In this document: positions 1 through 10,529 of the stretch, piece after piece | Position numbering within the stretch: position 1 is the stretch's first letter | Layout: each line of letters begins with the position of its first letter | Origin: Plicaturopsis crispa FD-325 SS-3 | Taxonomy: Eukaryota; Basidiomycota; Agaricomycetes; Amylocorticiales; Amylocorticiaceae | Reading direction: 5' to 3' | DNA: 64,000 nucleotides | Assembly (NCBI GenBank): GCA_000827205.1 | Contig: KN832554.1 | Span: 303,263-367,262, forward strand | Program-made: the position numbers and the translations under genes | The notes under the pieces: model-generated | Database searches by the model: none | Seen by the model: only the letters and a program-made list of their open reading frames with translations | What the model was told of the DNA's origin: nothing

Positions 1-961
1 AACACAAAAAAGGGTGGCGAACGGACTGACCGGGATCGTGAAACATAAGGACGACTCCATCACTGGTTACGTGGACGTCTGCTGGCTATGGTTACGGGGC
101 GTAAAGCGCAGACGCTGACACTAGTCAAATACCACTCTCGATGCCTTCGGCGCCGTCGCGAATAGCGGCTTCGAAGCTAGCGAGCGTGTTCTCGGGGAAC
201 CGCGCAGACGCCTAACAGGAAACTTGTCGTGAGTGAGGGTCACGACACTGGTGTGTAGTGAGGCTTACGCCACGGTGTCCCCAGCAGTCTAGAGGAAGAA
301 CGAGTCAGAAATAGCTCGTTGGGGACACGAGAGGCATTCTTACCGGGCAACGACCTGTTATAGGACGACATTGGGGGGATAATAGGCGATTTGGGGACGG
401 AGACAAAAGAAAACAGAGCGCGACTGTGAGGACGTGGAAGTCGGAGACGAAGAGACCTGGACAAGCGTCCTGCAGAGGTTTTTATAGCAAAGAGGGTGGT
501 GGTGGTCATATGCAGAAGCGCGTCGGCTTGGAAGCGACGAAGCGGCGAAATAAATTTCCTCGAACGGCAAAATTGTTAGTCAAAGCTTTGTGATTCCGGT
601 TCTGTGGATGCGAACGGCGGCGAGATTTCAGGGCACAAAAGGGTCCTTTTGCGAATAAAACAGTCACGTTCGAAGCGAGGGACGGGCAACGTGTGATGCG
701 CAGGAGACGTCCTGGCGCTCGTGCGACGAGTCCGAAATTGCGTTTGGCGGCGATTTCGCACATGCGTGGAGAGCCTCGACGACGCACGGTAGGTGCACGA
801 TGGGCACTTGGTGCTGTAGTAGCGGTGGACGCGCCAGGCATGCTAGAAAACAAATAAAACGATGAAGAAAACAGAGACCAGACCCAGGACGCGCAAAGGT
901 CAGGTGAACGAGAAATCAACCTCTTAATAATTCCGCAAGTAAATCCATCGACGAAAGGACA
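1..961. other. stretch without a supported gene
   Basis: No gene is supported here. The longest open frame is on the minus strand (about 506-919, roughly 137 codons), but it resembles no family I know, has no convincing ATG context and is arginine/serine-rich in the way shadow frames are. The stretch lies downstream of the minus-strand acyltransferase that ends at 962, so its right end should carry that gene's 3' UTR. A gene running in from beyond base 1 cannot be excluded. Confidence 0.4.
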
Positions 962-2112
962 TCATGCAGGATGTCCTACGTAAATAAAGCTGCCCTCGTC
1001 CTCCGTATCTGCCCCATTCTCACTCCCTTCTATGCGTTTCCCCGCACTCGCATCCGAGCTTGACGCCTCCGATTCCGTCTTGTGTGCGTCTGGGGTCGAC
1101 GAAGGGGGTGCTGGTGTGCTTCGATCAGCAGAAGCAGCAGGTGGGGCTGGGGTAAGAGCTGGGGATTCCCCTCGTTTGGGCGACGAGGGGGAAGGGACCT
1201 TGACCGAGATGTCACGTAATGTGTCGAGCATCTGCTCTCGAACGCGCACGCTGAGTTCAGATACGTCGGATGATGTGAGTCCTGTCGTGGATATCGGAGG
1301 TAGAACTGCGGGGCCAGACCATCAGCATGGTAAGGATTCGCTATTCATTAACGCAGCGTACCTTTGACTTTGAGTACACCGCTGCCGAACACGCCTTTAT
1401 GGTATATCCTCCAATAGTTCTCAGTTACAATTGGCACAATCGGCAGGCCTGCCTGTACAGCGAGATGGAACGCGCCCTTCTTGAAAGGTAATAGACTCGG
1501 CTCCTCGCCACTATGCCGCGTGCCCTCGGGATACATATAAAGGGACGTGCCCCGTGCCTTCATGCCTTCTCCAGCAGCTTCGAGCGAGCGTTGGGCTTTA
1601 GCGCTGTTGCCGCGATCGATAAAAACGGTGCCGGACATGGTCATGAAGGGTCCGAGCGCAGGGGACCACTGCAGCTCTTTCTTCGCCATGATCGACGCTT
1701 GCTTTGGGAATATCCTTGAAGCCCCATAAGACGGTGACGCAAAAATCAGCAGACGGACGCACCTTCCCAAAATCAAAATATCGAGCATGCTCTGATGGTT
1801 GCCGATGAATACCGCGGGTCGCGTCAGCAGGTGCTCCTCGCCCTCGACCTCAATCGTCAGCCCGAGCACAGTGCTAGCGGCCGCATAGAATGTCCGCGCG
1901 ACCACCCAATTGACATTATACCGCTGGCCGACGATGGACATGCCGAGCGACGATATGAAGCCAAAGGTGCCCACGAGGGCCATGGTGCCGGTGTACAGCC
2001 CTAGGCGGTATAGATAGCTAGCATAGGGCGACGTGGAGGCGGCGAATCGTAAAAGAAAGACCGGGAGCGATATGTACGCGAGCGGCTTGAGTAAAGAGAC
2101 AAGAAAAGACAT
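962..2112 (-). CDS. SLC1: 1-acyl-sn-glycerol-3-phosphate acyltransferase (AGPAT/PlsC family)
   Basis: Likely converts lysophosphatidic acid to phosphatidic acid in the ER or lipid-droplet membrane, a step of phospholipid and triacylglycerol synthesis. The start is the ATG at 2112, followed by a hydrophobic N-terminus beginning MSFLVSLLKP and a second membrane segment. The acyltransferase core shows the catalytic HX4D block as NHQSMLD and the substrate-binding block as PEGTRH, in the usual order and spacing. At least two introns are visible: about 1716-1763, which restores the LGR-IFPKQ junction, and about 1306-1362. The last exon encodes a Ser/Pro-rich acidic tail ending at 962, probably disordered. 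The length of about 310 residues fits yeast Slc1. It is divergent from the coiled-coil gene starting at 2404, with a shared upstream region of about 290 bases. The family is certain; the exact acyl acceptor is inferred. Confidence 0.92.
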
Positions 2113-2403
2113 GGGGGTCAGCCCGAGGACGGCAGGGGGTATCTGAGGACTACTGTTTCTGCGAACGAGGGCCACGGTGACCGACCGCAGAGAAAACGAC
2201 GCACAAAGTCGAGGATGGCAGCTGCAGAGGAGACGCGGCTCGATAACATTGGGCTATTCTGCTGATATTGCGGAGCTTGAATTCCTTCTTCCCCTACCGC
2301 CAACAACCGTATGGCATGGCTGCGGAACAAGATAACATAGCAGCAAAATCCGCTGGTACTTGCCTCAGATACTCTTTAGGTCGTACTGAAGGCGTCTTAC
2401 GAG

Positions 2404-3559
2404 ATGGCAGCAAAGGCCAACGCGTCCACACCGAGGTACCTTACCGCAACAACCGCGTCGTCGCGCAATCGCGCAGCCGTCGCGTCGACTTCATCGGACA
2501 AGAAGCCTGATAAACTGAGAACCCCTGGCTCCGCATCTACGTCTACGAGGACACCTGTTTCTGGTACGTCGACAAGCGGGAAATCCGTGAAGAGTTCGCG
2601 TAGTAGCAAGGCTCCATCCAGTGGACCTGTTGCGTCTACATCAAAACGCCCAACACCAGCAGCCGTAACGAAACCTCGCCCTCTCCAAAAATCCACATCT
2701 TCCTCACCGCCTACACAGAGTATCTCGAAGGCTTCCGTGCGTTGCTAGACTTTCATAGCTACATGAGAATTAACGGAACGTAGACCTCTACAGCGCCACC
2801 GATCCCGTCGAAACCTCCGGTGGACTCACTGCAAGCTGCTGCTCAATCATTACCATGGGCATTCATGACCACCAATCTGGAGAATGGATTCAAATCCGCT
2901 GAATTGGCTGCTCGTGTGCGTGGACACGTTTCCCCAGCAATCCCACATATTCATTGGGGCGTGCTCAGAAAGAATTGAATGACCATGAACAAAAATTGAC
3001 CGCTCAGGAGGCCGAAGTATCTGACCAAAGGGTCCGCTTCCAAGCGGAAAAGGCTATAGCGTTCTATGAGGAGCTCGCAACCGACGAGGCGTGTCGTTTT
3101 TCCATTCTAGTTCACGCATCTACTAACAATCATCTTGGCAGCTCTCCAAGACTCTCCCAGCAGTCATGGAAATGTACATGGACCACGGTGCCACTTGTGA
3201 GCGAATAACAGCCGATGCGTTGCGCCTTGCAAATGGATACCAAGGGTCGTCGATACGGCCCTACAATGATACACTGGTCGAGATCCGTACGTAGCGTGCA
3301 CCTGTCCACTTGGGCTCATCTTCATTCAATCGCAGGGCATGCAAGGAGTGTTTCTTCGTCCTTAGAGTCCTCGTTCGCGAGTCTTCTGGTGTCCGTTGGG
3401 AGAAAACCTGAATCCACAGCACTGGACATACTTCGCTCGTGTTCGGCTATTCTCCGGACCCGTGCTGCAGATTTGACCGCGGCGGAGGCGCTTGTGCAGG
3501 CTACAAAGGAGAATCTAGGAATGAAGTTACACCTAGAGAGCCTTCAGTTGTCCCAGTAG
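2404..3559 (+). CDS. hypothetical Ser/Thr-rich protein with C-terminal coiled coil
   Basis: I do not recognise this protein. The ATG at 2404 opens a first exon to 2736 that is basic and extremely rich in Ser, Thr, Pro and Lys, so disordered. After an intron (2737-2783) come a short segment, a second intron ending about 2969, and a charged coiled-coil stretch (KELNDHEQKLTAQEAEVS onward). A further helical region runs to the stop at 3559. Frames join well across four introns. One of them (3089-3141) needs a GC-AG donor to stay in frame; the other three are GT-AG. The product is about 255 residues. The basic disordered head with a coiled-coil tail suggests a scaffold or microtubule/chromatin-associated protein, but nothing in the sequence proves that. 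The next gene begins only about 165 bases downstream on the same strand. Confidence 0.6.
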
Positions 3560-3725
3560 CCATGTACAAAGACTCACTGTATCTATGTTTTGTGTACGCT
3601 GCTTGTTTGCTGCTTGTGCATCTACGATCGAATCTTGCCGAGCGTCGATCGAAAAGTGTTCCCAATCGGGAATCTGCTGTTTTTTCGATACAAGTTTGCA
3701 GTCTTGACGCCGTTTGCATACCTCG

Positions 3726-6325
3726 ATGAACGCGTCTATTGCTGAACCTTTTCTGCTGTCCAGCTACTCTGGGAAGGGCGCACGTAGGGCGGCGGCCCAC
3801 GACGATTCCGAGGGCAGTTTACCTCCAATTTTTGCCCGCCACGGGCAGGCGTCCAGCTCGAAGTCAAGCTCGGACGGATATGTTACCGTTGCTGCTCAGG
3901 GAGATGGGCTACACGTTCTCGATGTGCGTGGTTTTTGTATCTTGAATGAAAAGATGGACTTACACTTCTTGGTCGCGGCAGGTAACAACACTACACCCCG
4001 CCGCCTCGCATACACTAGGGCCCGGCACTTCGTTTGCCGCGCCTGCAGTTACACACGATGGTACCACCTTCGCCGTGGTCAACGCAGCTCCTGGAGTGGA
4101 ATCTAGTGACAGTGGGCGGATAGTATGGTCATGGAAGGAAAATTTGCTCGGCGAGCTTCAAAGAGAGGCACCAAAACGATCCACACTAGTGCGCTCTCCG
4201 TTCCCTCGTGTCCGTCTGGCGAAAATTGACGTGTTGGGCGACTGTGTAGGTGCCGCACGATGTCGCAGATATTCTCGTACACGATGCACTCCCTTCAAGC
4301 ATTATTTTGGTGTCGTCCTCCGGAGCTGTGACGGTCGCAAGCACAGAAATGGAATTTGGGGACACCTTCACGCCCCCCGCGAGCACTAGCAAACGGGCCT
4401 TATTGAAATCCTTCATTTTTGCACGGCGCGCGTGCACTTTCGTGTCGGCGCACAATTTATCTGGGGATAGCGTCGTAGTTATCACAATTTCCGGGGTCGG
4501 CAAGAAGCGCGTCTATGTCCAAGCGGTGTTAATCGGCATTGACGGGTCGGTTCAGGGACTGGGAGAGTCTCAGAGTTTAGGAAACGAGAAGGATGGTATC
4601 ACACCAAAAGATGTCGTTGATTTTTCGTGCAGCAAGGAGGGTTATTTGACTGCTCTTAGTATGTGTTTCAGTGCTCTGACTTATGCTTGGGCGCTAAACA
4701 TCACCTATATAGCCCGCACCGGACATTGGCATTCCTTCCGCTTACAGTCCTCGTCTTCATCCCTAGCTATTTCGCGCCCCAGCGAAAATACCCTCCAGTT
4801 GCGAAATATCTCTTTCGCCGCCTCGTCGCCATCCCTCCTCTCACTTGGCTCCTCCCACATTCTCCTCGCCGCACTTACAAGCACTACAGCCCCCGAACTC
4901 GCGCTCCTTCTATGGGACCTGCAGTATGCTGTGGTGCTCGCCTCACACACAATCCCTCTACCTTCGACACTACCTACTCCATCGTCATCAGCGAACACGC
5001 ACATAAACCTATCCCTCCTCGCGGCCACTCCCTCCCAGTCCCTGCTATTACTTTCGCCAGCCACCCCAAAACCCTCCTCGAAGCACAGATCCTCTATCCT
5101 AATCGTCCCGCACACTGTCCCCGCGACATCTACGATCGCGAATGCCCTCGGCCGCGCAGCGTCCGCAGAAAAGTGGCTGGCGAGCTCTGATTCTACACCA
5201 GAAAAGACAGATGCCGGCCGAAATAAAGTGGTCGCAGATGTGCGTTCGGCAATAGCGGCGAATAAGCCGCAGCTTGCTAGTACCGCATTCTTTGAGTGGG
5301 TACGCGCAGAGAAAGCAGTACGTCCACCCCCGCACTCTCGAATTGATATATGAGCTGAATTTGACCCGTGTACAGCATTCGAATGCTGAACCCGCACTCT
5401 CTTCCCCTTTCGTCCGTGATTTGCTTGCAGCAATACTGCCGGCATCGACACCTAGAAGTATACCATGTACCGCAATAATGCAGTACCTGCTCGAAAAAGA
5501 CCTCGTCAGTAGCACGATGGTAGATGGCGGTTTATTGAACGCCCTCTTGACAAGAAACGACTGGGTGTGTGCTGTTTTAACGCATTGTAGCAGCAGATAC
5601 TAATCCGGCGGCTCATCCAGAAATCCATCAACCTTGCACTATCGCACGTCGTTGACCTACCCGAATCCGACTTGGCCGTCCTCCTCAAAACCGTGGTTGC
5701 GCGCCATCGACAAACGCCGTCCGATGACATGCAGGTCGATACACCATCGGCGACATCCGAAACACCGTCTCTTCCGACGTTCCTCTCCAAATTTATCGCG
5801 AGGGCGACGGAGCCTGCCGCACTGCGGTCGGCGCTACGAAAACACTTGAACGACGCTGAGGATGCCGTCTCCGTTATGGAGGTGGTGGATTGCTGGATGT
5901 CCGACTACGCTGCGCAGGACATCGTTGGACTAGACTTGGCACCACAAGAGAGCGATCTCCCGCCCCTTCCCAAAGTACGTCTCCTTAATTATTGCACCCG
6001 CTTAAAAGGTCTCATCGCCCAGCAGATCTTACTATTCCTTCAAACCCTCCTCGACACATCCTTCCTTTCTCTCCTACAATACACACCCTCGCACGAGCTT
6101 TTGCGTCGGATAACGGGCCATCTTGCGCCCGAGCTTGCACTCATAGAGACGCTGGAAACGCTACGCGGACCCTTGGAGCCGTTCGCCATCGCGCAGTCGA
6201 GAAGTCTGGCGGACGGGAAGAAAGGGAAGGACGAGGGTAAAGACTGGAGGAAAAAGCGCGCGCAGGCTAGAGAGCAGGTCGGGCTTGCGGTCGGGGTGTA
6301 TCGGCTGGAAGAATTGGTATTCTGA
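3726..6325 (+). CDS. NOL11/Utp8-like nucleolar protein (candidate)
   Basis: Tentatively a nucleolar protein of the NOL11/Utp8 type, which acts in the t-UTP part of the small-subunit processome and supports rDNA transcription and 18S rRNA processing. From the ATG at 3726 the N-terminal two thirds is beta-rich and propeller-like, with strands such as SIILVSSSGAVTVAS and ELALLLWDLQYAVVLASH. The C-terminal third is helical and leucine-rich (LLNALLTRNDW, then LALSHVVDLPESDLAVLLK), ending in a lysine-rich tail before LEELVF. Introns that keep the frame lie at about 3924-3981, 4189-4248, 4660-4718, 5319-5373 and 5565-5597. A further GT-AG segment of 48 bases (5975-6022) is a multiple of three and may or may not be spliced. 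The family call rests on fold pattern and C-terminal motif layout rather than a decisive motif. Its coding nature is well supported. Confidence 0.6.
5975..6022 (+). other. 48-base in-frame optional intron
   Basis: Inside the NOL11-like gene a GTACGT donor at 5975 pairs with a CCCAG acceptor ending at 6022. The interval is 48 bases, a multiple of three, and has no stop in frame. Spliced and retained forms would therefore both encode full proteins differing by 16 residues. Confidence 0.4.
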
Positions 6326-6989
6326 GTTGTGTATCCTTTCTCACTGCATGTATGCTGAGTGCGCATGATATTCGTATTATCCTGAGTGTCGAGCGCTTGC
6401 ATCTCCGAGTCGTAGCCCTGCACGATGAATACAACCATTGCAACGCCAATCCTTGTAAATTTCTCAAAAAACTCCAACAAGCTTGTATATTGTGAGGAAG
6501 TCCAAACAGCAATTTTTATTGAGGTACGAGCAGGAAGGTATGTCTGAGTCATGGTTGTAACCAAACCGTCAAAGCCACATAGTAGCAACCCTCCCGAAGA
6601 AAGGCGGTTACGGCAGGTTATGGGATATGACGCCGCGCCATCTACCCGCGCCAGCCCAACACCTGTACGACGAGTCAACACCTTGCGGTGGACTCAGCCG
6701 CCCAAGTAGGAATCCGACAACGATATGGCAGACAACGCTCGTTCTGGTGAGCACCCAGAAGGACGCCTCGCTCCGTCAACCTGAAAGAAAGAACGCCAAC
6801 AGAAGAATGAACCTCTGCGCCGGAGGGCTAGCGCTTCAAGCGGTTGAGTCGGACACCATGGAGGAAAGAAAACACGAAAATCGTGAAGATTTTATAGGCG
6901 CGTGGGCGGGGTTTGAAATTCGCCGCCATTTGCCGAGTCTCCGCGACGCGTCGCGCGGTGGTGGCCCGTGCGGGTTCGTTCCATCCACC
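6326..6989. other. intergenic stretch, 5' region of SPC19
   Basis: About 660 bases between two plus-strand genes. Several short frames exist on both strands, but none has family resemblance or consistent splice junctions. The stretch should hold the terminator of the NOL11-like gene and the promoter of SPC19. I see no clear TATA box. Confidence 0.5.
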
Positions 6990-7768
6990 ATGTCTCGTAT
7001 GTCTGTTCGTCAATCTATACGCCCGAGTAAACACAGAGAGTCTGTATTCACCGGTAGCTCTGAGCTCTACCGTGGCGAGGCGCTAGCGACATGCCCGCCA
7101 AACTTGCTCGAATGCGTCTATGCGATGGAGGACTGCTGCGAAGAGGTATCGCGGGCGCAGTGTATATCCGCGTGTTGTACTCATCGTCTATTTCGCAGGC
7201 ACACGAAGCCCAGGAGCTTCTGCGGAATGGCACATTTGACCTTCCTCGAATGTCGAAGATTCTAGAGAGCCAAAAGGTGCGTCGAATCCGATTATACACA
7301 CCAAATACTGCTCAAAACATACACCTGCCACAGGTCTTCCTCCTCATAGACGAAGGGACCGTACGCAAATACAAGTCTGAACTGACTGAGGAAATCGAAC
7401 CTCAAATCAACGAGCTTATTGAGCGAGCGACGAATGGCAAAACGGCTCTGATGAAGAAACAGGCATTGCTACAAGCAAAGGTGTTTCCAAAAACGCTGAC
7501 TGCCCATTGGTGTTATTGACTGATATAATGCCAAGGTTGAGGCTGCACAATCAAGACCGCCTGCACGCCCGACTACTGGGACGTCGGCGGCAAGCAAACT
7601 GGAGGCACGGCGATTGCAGATGCTTGTCAAACAACGCGAACGCCTAGAGGATGAGCTACAGGCTCTGGAATCAGAGGTCCAAAATTTGGTGATCATCATT
7701 CTTGCCGCCCGTCGATACTCTTGGTCTGATTGCTTTTGACACAGGAAAGTAAGGCGCTCGGCGGATAG
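6990..7768 (+). CDS. SPC19: DASH complex subunit Spc19
   Basis: Spc19 is one of the ten subunits of the DASH/Dam1 complex, which couples kinetochores to spindle microtubule ends in fungi. Five exons join in frame: 6990-7145, 7199-7276, 7334-7480, 7536-7688 and 7745-7768. They encode about 185 residues, close to the known size. The family signature is visible: a Cys-containing N-terminal helix (NLLECVYAMEDCCEE), then GTFDLPRMSKILESQKVFLL, which matches the DFPRL...R.FEL block of Spc19. It is followed by a long amphipathic helix with EIEPQINELIERA and a C-terminal coiled coil rich in Gln, Arg and Leu. Start choice: a second ATG lies three codons later, but 6990 is the first in frame. It converges on the molybdenum-cofactor gene with only about 50 bases between stop codons. 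Confidence 0.88.
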
Positions 7769-7818
7769 CCTCGATTGTTATTGCCATCCTCGTGTATTGT
7801 ACATCCATTTATATCTTG

Positions 7819-10250
7819 CTACATCTGTATTTCCCCGATCACGACAGCTTCGACCAAGTCACCTACATTCAATTTCACCGGACCTCCCTCTACTCGTGGC
7901 GGCAGGATCACCAGTCCGTTCGCCCCGCTCAGACTAGCTACCCTGCTCGAGCGCTGTCCGCCAGTGCTATACGCCTGTAAACCCTCGGTTCCCGCGCGGA
8001 TGATAACCCGGTGGAACTCCGTGCGTGCATCCAGGCGCATGGAATCGTGGAGCTGCAGAATTGTGAGTATGTTCAAGACTCGACTATAGGATACGCACCT
8101 GCACACGGACGCGTGGTAGTTGGCACTGCTCCGCAGGCCATCCGCCCAATTTGCGGAGGGCAGGGACTACAAAAATATGGAATGTCACCAGCGCCGAGGC
8201 TGGATTGCCGGGCAACGCGAAAACAGGCTTAGCTTTCCCGTGGGCAGGGATAGTGGCAAACGTGGTAGGTTTTCCTGTTGACGTTCTAGGTGTAAATTGA
8301 TATGGGCACTGATATATTATCCACGCACCAGGCTTGACAGTGACGCGTCCGAAATGAATTGTGCCATTGAAGTGTCGCTCGATGACTGGCTTGAGCAAGT
8401 CGCTAGGGCCCATAGAGGTCCCTCCGGTCGTCAGGAGTAGGTCCGCGCGTTCGAGCCCTTGCGAGATTGCTTCGACGTGTGCGTCGATACTATTCCCGAC
8501 ATTAAAAGATAGAGAGTTTTGGTGGATGCAATTGACTCAGCTTGTCCCGGACAATCCCAAGGTCTAGGACCTCGTACCCCATGCCTTCAAGTGCAGCCTG
8601 TAATGACGGTCGGTTTGTGTCCCATATACCTCCCCATTCGCTATCGACCTCTGGGTTCACGTATCCATGCAGGTCCACTATCTCGTTCCCAGTGCTGAGG
8701 ATAGCGACAACTGGCTTGCGGTATACATGGACCTGCCGGGCGTGAATAACACCATGAGCCACGACGCGCAGGTATTCCCAGAAGCCCTACCTTCGGCCTG
8801 CCTACAAACGCCAGCGTTCCAATTTCACCCCCAGAGCTGCGAATGACGATGCCTTTTGGGAGGGCAAGATCGCCCTTCTTCACGTCTGACCCAGGGGCCC
8901 GGACGTTCTCACCCGGTGGAATCTGTGCGAGCGTCTCAACCTCTTTCTCCTCGCCGTCTTCGGCGTGTGTGGATATAAGACGCGTATCCTCAACCATGAT
9001 GACAGTGTCGGAACCCGCAGGCAATGGCCCGCCCGTATTTATACGATAGATAGACCCGGGTGGAAGTGAGCTGGAGATGGCGTGCGTCCTCGCGGTGAGC
9101 ACGGTGTAGATTCCTAGCGGGTCGGTCGCTGCGCGGCGTAAGTCAGTAACAGTGACTTAAGCGTGAAGATGGATGAGTGCACATCTCAGAGCATAGCCAT
9201 CTACGCTTGTCGTTTGAGAAGATGGCACATTCTGCGGCGCGAAGATGTCTTCCGCTAGGACATGTCCTCGAAGCAGCGAATTCACCTGACTACAAGGTTA
9301 GTAGCTGTTTAAAGGCGAGGAGGGAGAAAACTTGCGGGGCGTTCAATGACGGCTAGCGGCTCAATGGTAGACATGATTGTATACAGTGCTTTTTCGAAAG
9401 AGAAAAGAGGGTACGGGGATATTCGATGGCGAGCTGAGACTACAGGAAAAGAATTAGCCTGCACGAAGAAATTCAATCGTAATGCGTACCAGGAAGAGAA
9501 GGATCATGCGATAGCTGGACTGTGCGTGGTTGCGGTGCATTATGTGATGAATGACCGTGGTGGTGGTGGTGGTGGTGGTGGTGAGCATGAGCTTCTGGCT
9601 GCGGGGTGGTACTATCTCGGCCAGCGCCCAGTGAAGCATGCACTGAACTCCCCGAGCCACCTCTGATCAGCTCGATAGCATGATTTAACACACCATCCTC
9701 TAGAAGCGCAGTGATATTCTCAGTGACTGCTTTTACGCTGCCGGGCAGTGTCACAACTAGAGTGTTTTTCACTGTCCCTGCTACGGGACGAGAAAGGGCT
9801 GCCAAAGGCGTGTGTTTGAGCGAGGCGGACAGTAGGAGGTGCACTATGCCCGTGGCTTCCCGCTCGAGGAGAGGTTTTATTGCCTGTAGCGTAGTGGTTA
9901 TATTGAAATAAATTCAGGACCCTAAAAGTCGGGATGCAAACCTCTGGAGTCCTGTCCCTCACTCCGAAGCCAGTTCCGCCAGTAGTGATGACCCAGTCAA
10001 TGGTGCCCAGCTCACACCAGGTGGCCACAATTTGGCGGATCTGCACTTCGTCGTCTGGAACGATCAGATAGCCGCGAATTTCAACGCCATGTTTTGCGAC
10101 AAGGGTACTAATCGCAGGTCCAGATTTATCTAAGCTCTCGTCTACGGAGGCGGTATCACTAACTGCAGGTCCTAAAGTCAGTCGTGATATAGCTTCATGA
10201 ACGAGACTTCACTGACTTGTCAAGATGGCAGCGCCGATCGGAGACACCAT
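7819..10250 (-). CDS. cnxE: gephyrin/CnxE-type molybdopterin adenylyltransferase-molybdotransferase
   Basis: A two-domain enzyme performing the last steps of molybdenum cofactor synthesis: adenylylation of molybdopterin (MogA/G domain), then molybdate insertion (MoeA/E domain). The ATG at 10250 starts a short first exon. An intron then leads into the MogA block (SDTASVDESLDKSGPAI, then VITTGGTGFGVRD with the GGTG motif, then TLVVTLPGSVKAVTENI). A linker rich in His follows at about 9545-9600, including nine His in a row. The MoeA part shows GPLPAGSDTVIMVEDT, AILSTGNEIVDLHG and a C-terminal beta-barrel ending GDLVEAVVIGEIQM at 7819. The order MogA then MoeA is that of animal gephyrin and fungal CnxE/NIT-9, opposite to plant Cnx1. 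Several short introns interrupt it, including ones near 8060, 8500 and 8780. The product serves nitrate reductase, sulfite oxidase and related enzymes, presumably in the cytosol. Confidence 0.93.
9552..9585 (-). repeat. trinucleotide repeat coding a poly-His linker
   Basis: A run of GTG/GGT triplets on the plus strand, read as CAC/CAT on the coding strand, encodes nine consecutive histidines flanked by further His, Ser and Pro. It sits between the MogA and MoeA domains of cnxE. Such triplet runs often vary in length between strains. Confidence 0.85.
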
Positions 10251-10529
10251 CGCAGACCGCCTTTTTTATGTAGAATACGCCCTGTAAGGAATGTATTCCG
10301 TGATAGCGTTCAACTTCCAGAGACCAATATGATACTTGGACTGGTACTGTCAGTGCAAGTCCGACAAGACCAACGACTCGGAGATGAAGGAATTGGACAA
10401 GACGAGATCACGCCTCGAGTCCAGTTTTCTGTTTCGGTATTCGCCCCTGTCTCTCCTGCACGCTCGAGTTTCGTTCCTCCTTCGCGCTTTCAATGTAGTT
10501 TCTGCTACTTATACACATTACAATCTACT

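Noticed and set aside
506-919. 137-codon minus-strand frame near the left edge
   Set aside because: No domain, no credible splice partners, composition like a shadow frame; no support as a gene.
5972-6040. Shorter 35-base intron ending at TTAAAAG in the NOL11-like gene
   Set aside because: Too short for this genome's introns and shifts the frame; the 48-base alternative or retention both keep it.
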